Part shown: positions 11,340 to 22,909 of the stretch, piece after piece
Layout of the letters: the number at the start of each line of letters is the position of its first letter
Numbering within the stretch: the stretch's first letter is position 1
Assembly (NCBI GenBank): GCA_019454045.1
Contig: SKCR01036105.1
Coordinates: 124,001 to 188,000 of the forward strand
Length of the DNA stretch: 64,000 bases
DNA from: Zanthoxylum bungeanum
Lineage: Eukaryota > Streptophyta > Magnoliopsida > Sapindales > Rutaceae
Direction: 5' to 3'
Program-made: the position numbers and the translations under genes
The notes under the pieces: generated by a model
What the model was told of the DNA's origin: nothing
Seen by the model: only the letters and a program-made list of their open reading frames with translations
Database searches by the model: none

Positions 11340-13147
11340 TTATATAGATGAACTAAAATGGGAACTGTATGAGGACATGAATCGTGCTCTTAGAAATGAC
11401 CTTACTTCCATGAGACGTTGAAGCGTATCCGTCTGAGTTTCATTCATGTTCGGAAGAATGGCCGAATGTTTATTTTTAATATTCGACCAGTCTTCAGTTA
11501 TATACGGCTGTACATGGTCCCCCACCCAGAAGCGTGATGGAGTCCAACCAGAGGATTGTGAAGGGTTGTTAATACATTGTAATGAATAAAAGACAATTGA
11601 AGAATGAAAATATTTCCATTTAATAAATTTAAAATTTGTACAATAAGTTTTCAAAGTCATCATCTTGAAACAAAATTATTCTGATAAAAAAAGAGAAAAT
11701 ACGGGCTGTCACACTCATCAGAAGATGACTCCTCCTCGCTAGACTCCTTAGCCTCTAGATCCCTCGGCGCACCACGAAATGCAATCCCTTCATACGGACC
11801 TCCCATCGCCTGGAATCTGCCTCTAAATTGGAGAGACGCAGGTGCGCCCACTCGAGTTGGCACTCAAAGGCTTCATGATCTTTAACCTGCGCCTCCCACT
11901 TATCTATGTGGCAATGATAGTCTCTAACCTACGCCTCCAGACGGCTCTGCTATTAGAAATACAAAAGAATGTTAGAAAATCATGCATACAAGCATACACG
12001 CTAACTCTATTTTACTGGTACTCGATAAGAGAGACTCTGCAAGGTGAACTCAGCCTTTCCTCATGTGCCAAACGGTAACAATGATTTACGAAGTCAGAAG
12101 AAACATGTAAATACGGCTTAATCAGTATGAGAAACTAAACAAAGAAGAAAAAGTGAGTAGTCGGGAAAAATTACATGGGTGGCCAGAAAACGAAGACCGA
12201 AACCGAACCCACCTAAAAGATGATAGGTTCGGATCGGCCGCTGCCTCTAACTCCTCCTCCTCCTCAGCCTCGGGGGACTGACGTGCGCGATGTGGCCATG
12301 AAGTTCAGGAACCTATATTAGAGAATTATGTTAGTAGAATAAGGAATAGATTTAGAAATATATTCTGAATGGTGAGACAATAGTACATACCTGAATAGCC
12401 TGATGAGGCTCAGATCAGACCAAAGACTCGAAGAGAGAAAAGTGGGCCCACTACCAGTAATCTCCATCAACAAAGATGATGTATTTAGGAAAGCCAATCA
12501 AGACTGTCATAAGATCTTCCCCCTTTATCTTGAGGCCGAAGAATATGGAAGGCGGATGAGAGACCGAAAGCCTACGGGCCTGCGGGCCCAAATGCCAGAG
12601 CCACACTCGCTCCCCCAAGTACCAGTCTCTGATCTGTACCTAGAAGAAGCAGACAGATGCCATTCTTCTGAAAAGATGATTGGGTTGGCATTGGAAAAGC
12701 ATAGATCGAGGTCTCCACCATGCTAGGTCAATCCGAAAGTAATGAATAAGATAGGTCAGTCAGACTAATCAAAAACTAAATGAAGCATAATCAGAAAAAA
12801 AAAATTGAAAGAATAAGACTTATCATGTCCCAAAAAAGCTCGTTCAACCGAGCTCGGTATGCTTCGATGTCATAGGACTCCAAGGATCCTACGGTAGACT
12901 GGCCCCCAGGATAAACTCGGCAACAACTGAGTCCTCACTGATCTTGATCCTCTGCCTTCTTTTCCATCTCTCAATTTTTCCATCATTGCCTTCATCAAGG
13001 CTTGAGTTGTCTCTCTTTTTCCGAGCATTCTTTCTTTCATGTCGTAGGGCTTCTTCCATCTTCTCCATCCATTCCATCTTCGAAGTCTCCGAACCCTTGT
13101 GGTTTCCGTCTCTTGCCATCACCTTAGTGTGTTTGCTGTTTCTTGTA
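11340..13147 (-). other. unassigned element-like sequence with minus-strand coding traces
   Basis: Minus-strand stretches of 60-107 codons occur at 11340-11663, 11660-11863 and 12889-13158. The last is very basic and charged (EEALRHERKNARKKRDN). It follows a primer-site-like sequence at 13148-13170, suggesting a decayed gypsy gag start. I recognise no catalytic motif in 11340-12880. Confidence 0.35.
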
Positions 13148-14160
13148 CGATTCCCCATAGACGGCGTAAACTGTTGACAACTGTTTTTCGTTCTAATGAC
13201 AATTCAAGAAATTTACCCTTCGTACAAACCTCCTCCAAGTAGTGAATTTATTTGGTTAGTAGGAAACCAAATCAAACTTGGTAAGCAAATACAATCACAG
13301 AGAATGGATTTACGTGGTTCGGTGAAGAGTGAATCCAATCTATGTCGACGAGAGAAAAAAAAAGGGAATTTTAATACTTTCTCGGGTTGAATCCGACGAG
13401 CTTTCTCTCTCTATCACTAGGACTTTAGAGCTCTTTTACAAGTCGTGAAATGTCAAAATATTGCTAACCAAAAAGCCAACCTTTGAAACTGAATATTTGA
13501 TTCCTTTATATAGTCTTCTGAATCTACTATTCCACCAACATGTGACATCATCTCATGTCACTCGGTCATCGTCGCCCACACTCTTTTACCCCCAACCACT
13601 CAGTAAACAGTTGCTCTTATGTCTGACTCAACCACCAACTGTCAGCAGAAACCCATCATTCCAGCCTTTTGGCCACTGAAACACGTTCTGTAGATGTGAC
13701 AGCCTGCAATTCACCTGCTCCGGGAGTGCTCCGTCTGTCAGAGTCCCTTCCCAAGAAGAGTCGTTGAACAATTTTTATCACATCAACCTTCTAGAAGCCC
13801 AAACTTCCAAGTAAGGCATATGTCATATGCTCTCAAAGGCAGAATATCATGTCTCAACTCTACTCCTCGGGTCGGTGTGTCGAGGTGAATGATGCTCGGT
13901 CATACCTCTTTCAACTTCCTCAACAGGGTCAGGTCGGTAAGCATGCCCCCTTGGATCGGTTTCTACGAGTACTCAAATGACATCGAATCTAGTGCTTCCT
14001 CAGGTCGGGCCGGTATCCCTATTCTGTTTCATAAGGCGGTACTGTCCCCTGCAACTTCTCACGCTCAATGGGCTCAGGTCCTTCATATGAATTCGATCTC
14101 TCTGGACCCTCTTCATTCTCTTGATCAAGTATAATCCACAAGTTACCCCTCAACGGGATT
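13148..14160 (-). mobile_element. decayed gypsy primer site and LTR-like sequence
   Basis: On the minus strand TGTCAACAGTTTACGCCGTC followed by TATGGGGAA resembles a plant gypsy LTR end plus the primer site TTTGGCGCCGTCTGTGGG. Upstream (13172-14160 in plus coordinates) is LTR-like sequence including the familiar GGATTTACGTGGTTCGG word. The far end is not fixed and no partner LTR is seen. Confidence 0.4.
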
Positions 14161-14193
14161 TGAACTTCCTCGGGATGAGAAACTATCATCAAC

Positions 14194-14222
14194 AAAAATA
14201 AAATAAAATAAAATAAAATAAT
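14194..14222. repeat. (AAAAT)n microsatellite
   Basis: Five to six AAAAT units in a row. A run of about 20 T lies at 14312-14331. The surrounding 14161-14790 holds nothing else I recognise. Confidence 0.85.
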
Positions 14223-14796
14223 GATGAATTTAAATGCTGAAACCACAATTGCAGATTTTTTTTGGATGTTTATGCATTGTCCATATTTCATTTCCCTAGA
14301 ATATTAGTGTTTTTTTTTTTTTTTTTATATATCTAATGTGATATTAGAGTTTTGTGCCATGGGTAATTTTGTTTTTTTATAGTCAAGGGAACATTCAGAG
14401 TAGCCGCAGGGGAGGTCAATGAAATTTGAGAAATACTTTCTATCAAAATGATAATACACAATACCTGAGGGAAGTTATCTAAATATCCAATTTATTACTT
14501 AGTAAATGATTTTTTTGATTAAATATTGATTAATAAATTTAGTATTAATTTATTATTTAAGCAAATAAACAGCAATAATCATTCTCATTCGCGAGTCCAT
14601 GAAGGAAACACATCATTGGAGATTTTCGGGTTGTGCACTAGTTCATATATCTTTATATATGCTTTTTAGATTCAACTTAATGGATTTAACTCGATACCCC
14701 ATATGATCTTTGAAGATTGATCTGCTCAGGAACTCACCAAACTCGACCGAATCACCGATTCACGATTGGACCTTCTAGTTTGGCGGATCTGGGAAT

Positions 14797-15210
14797 GAGT
14801 TAAAAGTATTCACGGGTCAGGTCGAGTTTTTTTTTTTAATTTTCTTAAATCCGATCGGGTCGGGTCATGCTGGTATGAGGATTTGAAACCCGAAATTTGA
14901 AAGTGTAACCCGCACGGGTCGGGTCATTACGGATCGGATTGGAAAAATACATAATATTTATTTTTATGATACAATTTTGATAAGATTTGTAGTTAAATCA
15001 AATTATGATAAATTCATTAGAAATGAAAAGGGGAAATCCACTAATTGCGGGTCGGGTCGGGTTAAACCCGATTTTTAAAATTGAACCCACCACTCGATCC
15101 AATTTTGTGGGTCAGATCGGGTCTGACCCGAAATTACTTTTTATATTTTGAAAATCGGATAGAGTCGAGTCGGGTCGCGGGTTGATCCAACCCTATTAAC
15201 ACCTCTAAAA
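14797..15210. mobile_element. probable hAT-like relic with GGGTCGGGTC subterminal repeats
   Basis: It is rich in GGGTCGGGTC and its inverse CGACCCGA at the two sides; the right end reads TTAACACCTCTA, close to CACCCCTA. I found no convincing target duplication and the left boundary is a guess. Confidence 0.4.
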
Positions 15211-15291
15211 AGCAGGCAATGTCAAAGATATATCCAAATCGACTTAAAAATCAGGTGCTGGGTTATTAGTATGTCCAGTACGAGTTAAATT

Positions 15292-16279
15292 TAGGGGTGA
15301 GCAAAACCGGTTTCGGTTCCGGTTCCGCATGGAATCGGAACCTACCCGGAAAAATTTGGTTCTACACTAAGTGGAACCGGAACCTACCAAATTAAACAGG
15401 GTACCCTATTATTCGGTTCCAATCTGGTTCCGGTTCGATTCTGAATTACCCTATTTTAAAATATTTTAATGAAAACTACATTCCAATACGAGTCCGTAGG
15501 AAAAAACGGGGACCAAATCGGAGTGCGGAAGCTCAAGAACGAAGAAAATGAAGTTTTAGACTTTTCATGCTCGTCATCCTCATTACCGTTTCTGTTTTCA
15601 ACTAAATTTTTTGAATGCATGGTACCCTACTATTCGTTTTGAATGCAGCTACAGTATCATTTTGCCCCGGGAAAAAAAAAGTGATGTCATAGTTGTTTAG
15701 CAAAAGAAAGTGAACATAAAATTAAAAAAGAAACTCAATTCTACAGTTATTATAATATGAAATATTCTGATGCAATTGGATGTCTGACTAAGAATTAGAT
15801 TTTGAAAATTAATCTATTTACTGTGATTGTATCGGGCATCATTACATAGATATAACATAAACACGAGCTTGATCAAGATTTAAACGAAAAATACCAGACA
15901 TATCATGCACAGAAGAAGTCATGAGGCAGCTGCGCATGCAGAAACTGCAACTTGAATCTGCCAGAACAACCAACACATAGAGGTCATTAGGTACCAAAAA
16001 GTTTCAATGACAAGGCCCATAAAGATCAACTAAATTTTTTGAATGCAGCTACCACTAAAATTGAAATAGTAGTGAAACAGGTTCTATATTCGATTCTAAA
16101 AATCGGTTCCATGGTCTGGTTCCGGTTCCGATTATTTTGGAACCGGAACTTACCAGGATAAAATCGATTCCTTCATTTTTGGAACCGGAACCTACCCGAT
16201 TACAACCGGTTTCAGTTCCAAACCTGAAAAACCGGTTCCAACCGGTTCCGGGTCTACCCGGAACCGTTGCTCACCCCTA
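15292..16279. mobile_element. hAT-type non-autonomous element (GGTTCCGG variant), copy 3
   Basis: 988 bp starting TAGGGGTGAGCAA and ending TTGCTCACCCCTA (13-base perfect inverted ends). Perfect 8-bp duplication GTTAAATT at 15284-15291 and 16280-16287. The subterminal motif is GGTTCCGGTTCC rather than ACCGAA, so it is a sister subfamily. No transposase. Confidence 0.9.
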
Positions 16280-16538
16280 GTTAAATTATTGTATGTAAAT
16301 TTTAAAATGAAATTTGATTAAAGTATAATTAGAATAAATTTATTAAGAAAATAAAATAATTTTTTCTATAAAAAATATTAGATTTTACAAGAATTTTGTA
16401 TATAAAATATCATATTTTAGAATTATAATAGTATATTTTTAATTATTTTAATGAATTAATGATTATATAAGTTTATTATTTTATTACAAAGGATAAATAA
16501 AAATAGAACAAAGATTCTAAGATTTTTGACTTAGACTC

Positions 16539-17171
16539 TGTTTGGGCCAAAATTGGCCCCAAGGGTAAAAACGACATTACACCGCAAAACCAACCACAAA
16601 CCTGAGGCCCATCAAGCAGACTGGGCCCACACACGGAATGTCACGCAAGGGACCAACCCGGACCGCCTCAAGGGCCCAAGCCCGTTAACACAAAGGGAGC
16701 CAACGGACACCAGTTACTGGAATCAAGAGGAAATCAAAACTCAATAAAGATCGCCATGAAGTCGATAGATTCGAGTTTTAAGACACGATCGTCAGTTATC
16801 AAGCATGGAAAATCAGGAATAACTCACATTGATGGCAACTCCAACGGGCAGAATAGAGAGCCTATAAAGGAAAGAAACGAAATAATAGAAAGGGGCCTGA
16901 GATCTTCAAGACACGACCCATCACACAGACATTGTTAGCATACCCCGCCCTCACGGCATTCAAACTGAAGTTAAGGTATTCCTGAAACCTTGACTCTCCC
17001 ATCTAGAACTATATTCCTTCCTTGACACTGACTTGAGCGTCGGAGTGCCTGCGGCTTCCACCACACCGGTGGGCAGTAAGCTCATCATTCACTCTACTCG
17101 TTTTGCAGGTTCTCTCGTGCCCTGCTTTTGATAATCTCGATTGTGGACCACTACCGAAATCAGCCTCCACA
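16539..17171 (+). repeat. 5' LTR of the Tat-type element
   Basis: Starts TGTTTGGGCC, ends CCTCCACA; 633 bp, matching 22910-23542 almost base for base. A short TCTATTTAA-type TATA signal is not evident; CCTATAAAGG at 16861-16870 is a possible TATA box. Confidence 0.95.
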
Positions 17172-17174
17172 ATT

Positions 17175-17191
17175 TGGCGCCCACCGTGGGG
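17175..17191 (+). promoter_or_regulatory. primer binding site
   Basis: TGGCGCCCACCGTGGGG begins three bases after the 5' LTR. TGGCGCC-type sites at this position are typical of plant Tat/Athila gypsy elements. The exact tRNA was not determined. Confidence 0.8.
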
Positions 17192-17241
17192 CTAACGAGC
17201 GAATTTCGCAGAAGTAAAACACATCAACGAAACAATCAAAT

Positions 17242-18430
17242 ATGGCCTCAAGCAATGAACAAACACCAGATCCTCTAATGGCACAACTTGACATGCTCCA
17301 AGAACGACTCCAAACCCTTGAAGAAGAAAATTTAACGATGCGAAACACCAACGAAGGCCTACGGCAAAAGTTGGATCACCTATCATCCGACCCTCTGCAC
17401 GACCCTCAAGGCCAAACCAGCAATGGAGTAACCGAAGCAATCTAACAGTTCCGCCCATGTCGGATGGGCCAAATAGCAATCACCCTCCAACAACACAAGA
17501 CCCAAATCCTCCTATTGATCCGACCCATCTACTGGCCAGTTCCATCATGAGGGAAATGGTTGAATTCAAAGAAGCAATCATGTCGAGACTACCACCGGGT
17601 GTAAAGCTCCCAATCAGAAAAAGCAGGGCCGGAGCAATTTCGGATACCTCATTCGTGGAATCAATTGTAGCAGTTGAGTTGCCACGAAAATTCAGCAGCC
17701 CACCTGAAATGAAGCAATATGACGGACCACAGATCCGGACGACCACGTGATACATTACAAATTCAAGATGATGTCAACCGGCCTATCTCCGAGCCAGTGG
17801 GAGGCTGGAATGTGCAGGTGCTTTGGGGAAACTCTGGTTGGACCTGCCCTAACGTGGTTCATTAATCTTCCATACAGATCAATCAAGTCCTACCAAGAAC
17901 TGGCGGACAAGTTCGTGCAACACTTTGCAAGTTCATGCAAGTTGGAAAAGACATCAGACGACCTCAATTCCATACAGCAGAGAAGAGGAGAATCATTACG
18001 GAGCTACGTGACCCGGTTCAACCGTGAGAGAATTACCATCCTGGATCTCCATCAGCCAACGGCAGTCGAAGCCTTCAGGAATATACTTCTTTATAATAGC
18101 GGGCTCTACAAGAAATTGATGAAATTCAGGTGCTACACAATGGACCAGGACATGGAGCGGGCCCGGGTAGAGATAAGGTGGGAAAAGGATAAAAGAAATA
18201 AGAGAAGAGAGGATGACACGAATGCACGAGTGGACAGAAGGCTTGCGGCTACCAGGCGACACGACATGGATATCCCATCTCAAACGGAAGGAAGGAACCA
18301 AAATAGGGGTGAACGACGACCCTTCTACAAGAGTGTAGACAGACGACCAAGACCATATAAAAATATGGAGGAACTACCGGCAAGCAAACCCAGGCTTCCG
18401 GACTACAACTTTACAATTTCTCCCGGTTGA
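17242..18430 (+). pseudogene. Tat-type gag with two frameshifts
   Basis: Starts MASSNEQTPDPL and soon gives the coiled-coil stretch QERLQTLEEENLTMRN. A frame change at about 17440-17457 leads to SIMREMVEFKEAIMSRLPPG and VELPRKFSSPPEMKQYDG. A second change at about 17735, consistent with one lost base, leads to the capsid-like part (GPALTWFINLP, QELADKFVQHF, RGESLRSYVTRF) and a basic tail. The retrotransposon gag family (PF03732-like) is clear from these motifs. The gag at 50150-55433 has the same blocks. It ends at 18430 without a protease. Confidence 0.85.
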
Positions 18431-18641
18431 CTGAATTGGAAGACGTTTGTAGAAGTTATTCGACGAATTGCAATAAAGATTGTTCATTGAATTCTCGTCC
18501 CGCTCTTTACATTCAAAATAATAAATCGTTCATCATTTTAGACACAACGTCAAAAGTACAAAATGCTTTTTTTTTGCCATCCTTTCGATTATAAATACAA
18601 ACTGCACAAACACATTCCAGTTAACTCCTATATCCTCGGCC

Positions 18642-20901
18642 TCAAAGACCCGCTCCCTCTACATCAATGGTTGTTGGGATGCTGGCAGAGACATCTTCTT
18701 CATTCTCCATTATCATGGGCTCAGAATGGCCAGCGGCCAGTCCGACATTTTCTCCTTCTTCTTCATGCTTCTCGACCTCCATCGTCTCCTCAACAGGTGC
18801 TGCAACTGGCTCGACCTCGCCATTCTTCATTTCAATTTCCGTTCCTAACTCTTCGACTTCTTCCTCGGCCGACGAAGAGATGCCATCTGCACGCCTTTCG
18901 AATTCTCGAATCCATTTCTCAGGCTTCCATTCCACGTGCTTCCCAGCTAGAAACTCCTTCATTAAGTCATACATATTCTTCATCATGGAGTCAATAGCAA
19001 TGTCCTTCATCTGCTCTATCAATGACTCGTTCTCCTTCTTCATATTTTCGAACCCTTCCTTGTAACCTTCAATCGTTAGCTCGGCGGTCTCCTTCTCCAG
19101 CTTCAGTGTAGCTTTCACTTCCTTCAATTCCTTCTCAAGAAACTTCTCCTTCCTCTGCGACGCGACCAGCCCAGACTTTAGGTCAGACGACTCCTTCCTC
19201 GCAGCCGACAGAGCCTTCTCCAGTTCTTTGACCCTTCTCTGATTAGACTCCGCATTCTTTCGCAGAAATAAGCTGCATTCCAGTGCCTGGGGGATTTGAT
19301 TCAGAGCGTCATTCAAAAAAAAACTAATAATAATAATAATAATAATGATTAAGAAAAAAAAAAAACCCTTACTTGATAGTTTAAGGCGATGGCTTTCTTC
19401 ATGGCCTCCACAGGCCCGATTTGTGCCAATCTTACTTCATCCCCTTGAAGTAGTAATCCTTCGACGAATGAGTCAATGCTTGAGGGATCTGAGATTGCAG
19501 TCGACTCCCGCGGGACTTTTAGGGTGAGGTTATCAGAGTCCTCTTCTGTTTCTCTGCCTCAGCGACTGATTTCATTTTCTTCCCCGCTGAAGTCATCTCA
19601 GTCGACTTCCCTTTCTCTACGACACCCTCACTCGGAATAACCTCCCGAATTTGAGTGCCAGCTCTCCTTCTGCCTCTACCCTTATCTTCTTATGCTTCCT
19701 TGATTTTCTTCGACTCTTCGATTTCGTTCGTCGTGTGAAGCTACCGCGAATGGCCCAGTCATCATTTCCTCTGCGCATAAAAATTCTTCAGTTTTTAGGG
19801 GCTCTCGATATCTATTCTCCCCATACAACGTGTGAATCGACCATCTACAGTTTATCACGGGCAAAACGTTGTTTACAATGGGCCAGAATTTTACCTCCTT
19901 CTCGGTGATAAATATCCTCCCATAACGGAGTCGCCCTTAGTCTTCCCTCTGTCAAGATCCTTTTACACTGTCTTTCCTCAGCCGAGAGAGATAGAACGGT
20001 TTTGGTATTTGAGATTGTACGTGCAGTTGTGACGGATGGCCTATTTCGTAAAGGATCTGCAATAAATAAATGCGTGGTTATTTAAATGCGAGAATTTGGC
20101 TCAAAAATTTATGATTTAAGGAAAGAAAGTTACTCACTCGACAGACACCAAAATTCAGGGATTCGACCAGCCCATGCTGATCCAAATATACCCTCCCCCT
20201 TTGCAAAGAAGTAGTAGGACTGCCAATTCCCTCTATCATTAGTTGGCAATCCAGTAACTAATGGCATCTTCATCTGTCTAAGGATCAGAGTATATCTCCC
20301 TTTTTCCTTCAAATGCTCCTTTAAGTAGTAAGTCTCTAACACATCTCTTACCTCGAAGAGGATTCCCAACTCAAAGGCCAAACACTCAACCGACAATAAG
20401 ATTCTCCACGCGTTAGGCATCAATTGTGAGGGGGCGACACGAAAGTGATCTAGAACTTCCCAGACCAATCTCGGGATATGAAATCTCAACCCTACAAAAA
20501 ATGGATGTACGTAGAATCCCATCCACCCCGGGACCTTGTAATCTATTCTTTCATTCGACGAAGGCACCCGGAGCTCCAAAGAATCTGGGAACCTATACAT
20601 AAAGCTGAGTTCCCTCAAAATTTTCCCTGTCATTCGACTAGCAGGGTTTTTTCGACAGTAAATTTGTGGGTTCACTGGAAGAAGGAAAGTCACTCGACTC
20701 CCCGACAGCGGGCAAAGATCTGAGTGGTATGGCCACAGTAGGGGTCTCTTGGGAATGCCTAGCTAGAGTGACTGCGCCACTTTCGATCATCCCCTGATAC
20801 GACCTATCTCTGTTCTCTACACCCTCATTGGTGTCACTCGACGAATCAACATAACTGTCAATACTAGCGCCTAAGCTACCTAGAGAATCTCCACTCGACA
20901 T
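18642..20901 (-). pseudogene. antisense ORF (aORF) of the Tat-type element, spliced, with Transposase_28-like domain and coiled coil
   Basis: It begins at the ATG at 20901 (MSSGDSLGSLG, an acidic Ser-rich lead). One frame slip in an A6 run near 20648 moves to the frame holding the conserved core at 20138-20693: GFYVHPFFVGLRFHIPRLVW, then APSQLMPNAWRILL. This resembles the 'putative gypsy type transposon' domain (PF04195-like). A GT-AG intron of 81 nt (20057-20137) can be removed, opening 70 further codons to a stop at 19845-19847. After a broken middle, 19316-18642 encodes 224 residues: a coiled coil (ELEKALSAARKESSDL) and a very acidic Glu-rich tail. Antisense genes (for example gene23) are known in Grande-type elements; their role is not settled. 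Whether this copy is expressed cannot be seen. Confidence 0.7.
20057..20137 (-). other. 81-nt intron in the antisense ORF
   Basis: Donor GTGAGTAAC and acceptor TTATTGCAG on the minus strand. Without removal, the frame stops within three codons (SSE stop); with removal it stays open for 70 codons. Length, AT-richness and sites are typical of small plant introns. Confidence 0.7.
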
Positions 20902-21399
20902 CTTCCAAACAACTAGCATATAAACAACTAATTTCCCTAGTACCCAACCTCCTAAAGATCAAAACCCACAAACACGATTTCTCAACAAGTCAAACAAACC
21001 CCAAAGATCAAACGACCAAATCTACCTTAGAACAGCTTGAATATTCAATATAAATGTTTAAAGAAATTGAAGAACATGAGAAAGTTTTGAAGAATACCTT
21101 TGTGACACTTGAGAGCTATATCTTTACTCGACTTCTGAATGAAGCAAAATGAAATGCACCCAAAGTCTTTTTATACACACAACTCGAATTGGCGCCAAAG
21201 TTCCCGCCAAAACTCCTCGTAACTCATGCTAGGGTTTGCAATTGATGGCCAGGGACAATTTGATGATATTCCAAGTGTCGGATCTGTGGACCAAAGACAT
21301 CTACATGTCGGTTCATGTCGAGCCACGTTAGGGGTACGATGATATTTAATAGTTTCAAGAACAACTCGACCGGGGACATCCCCCTGATGAAAAAAGAAA

Positions 21400-22560
21400 T
21401 ATGTTTTTCACTCGACAACTCGAGAGAAGTTATTCCTGAACACCATCAAGTTCAGTCGACCGGGGACATCCCCATGATGAAATAAGAATTATGTTTTTTC
21501 ACTCGACATGTCGAATGAAAAGAATCCTGAACCACAATCCGCCCCTGATAAGAAAATGGTTATGAAAGTCATTCGACACATACGACATGTCGAATGAACT
21601 GATTCCTGAACAACCATCAAGTTCAGTCGACCAGGAACATCCCCTGATGAGATAATGGTTATGACAGTCATTTGACACACTCGACATGTCGAATGAAAAG
21701 AATCCTGAACCACAATCCGGTTCAGTCGACCGGGGACTTCCCCTGATAAGAAAATTCTTATGAAAGTCATTCGACACACTCGACATGTCGAATGAAAAGA
21801 ATCCTGAACGACAATCCGGTTCAGTCGACCGGGGACTTCCCCTGATAAGAAAATGGTTATGAAAGTCATTCGACACATACGACATGTCGAATGAAATGAT
21901 TCCTGAACAACCATCAAGTTCAGTCGACCAGGAACATCCTCTGATGAGATAATGGTTATGACAGTCATTCGACACACTCGACATGTCGAATGAAAAGAAT
22001 CCTGAACGACAATCCGGTTCAGTCGACCGGGGACTTCCCCTGATGAGATAATGGTTATGACAGTCATTCGACACACTCGACATGTCGAATGAAAAGAATC
22101 ATGAACGACAATCTGGTTCACTCGACCGAGGACTTCCCCTGATAAGAAAATGGTTATGAAAGTCATTCGACATACTCGACATGTCGAATGAAAAGAATCA
22201 TGAACCACAATCTGGTTCAGTCGACCGGGGACTTACCCTGATGAGATAATGGTGATGAAAATCAATCGACGCATTTGACATGTCGGGTGAAATAAATCCT
22301 GAGTCATCATCCAATTCAGTCAACAAGGAGACGACCCTGCTAACTCACGTCGAGTCAAGCAAAAGACATGATAAATAACTCGTCACATACAAGTCGAGTG
22401 AGCTCACCCCAGAACGTCTGTCTCATTCCGTTGACCAAAGACACCCTCTGCTGACTTATGTCGAGTCAAACAAAGGTATAGTAATCACTTGGCACAAGCA
22501 AGTCGAGTGAGGTTGCGCCTGAACAAACGTATTGTTCAGTCGACCTTGTACGTCCCCTGA
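21400..22560. repeat. 99-bp tandem array with TCGACATGTCGA palindrome
   Basis: At least eight units, with the GTCATTCGACA-like word at 21568, 21667, 21765, 21865, 21964, 22063, 22162 and 22261; more diverged units at both ends. Each unit carries the 12-base perfect palindrome TCGACATGTCGA (some with mismatches), a CAGTCGACCGGGGAC word and a run near CCCCTGAT. The period is a multiple of three, so it throws up a long repetitive minus-strand reading frame that is not a gene. It lies between the aORF start and the 3' LTR, the usual place for tandem repeats in Tat/Ogre-like elements. Confidence 0.9.
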
Positions 22561-22891
22561 TCCCATACGACATGCACCAAAGCCACTGCTTGGTTCAATT
22601 CGCATTGGATGATCCCCCATAAGCTCACGAGCTCGACGTACTTGAAATATGAGTTCCCCCATTACGATATGTCGAACAAGGTAGATCTCCTCGACCGTCA
22701 CGGTGGATCCAATGACACCTCCAAAATTACTATCAAAAGCCAGAATCATGGAGACCAAAATTCCCCACTCACGAGCTGTACGACGAAGATTTGCCCTAGA
22801 TCACAGCCATGATCAACAAAATTGAAGAACATTTCCAGATTCACTCGACGTACTCGAATGTACTCTCTAAAGCCTAGGACTCCCAGACTTA

Positions 22892-22909
22892 GAGAGTAGG
22901 GGGACAAAC
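22892..22909 (+). promoter_or_regulatory. polypurine tract
   Basis: GAGAGTAGGGGGACAAAC immediately before the 3' LTR start TGTTTGGG; its position and composition fit plus-strand priming. Confidence 0.75.

Noticed and set aside
12403..12726. 107-residue plus-strand frame
   Set aside because: No recognised domain, composition like a shadow frame, and neighbouring coding traces are on the minus strand.
18563..19065. 132- and 144-residue plus-strand frames
   Set aside because: Antisense shadows of the acidic coiled-coil part of the aORF; low complexity Ser/Pro-rich text.
21489..22208. 239-residue repetitive reading frame, minus strand
   Set aside because: It is the translation of the 99-bp tandem array, whose period is a multiple of three; a second frame is open as well, so it is not a gene.
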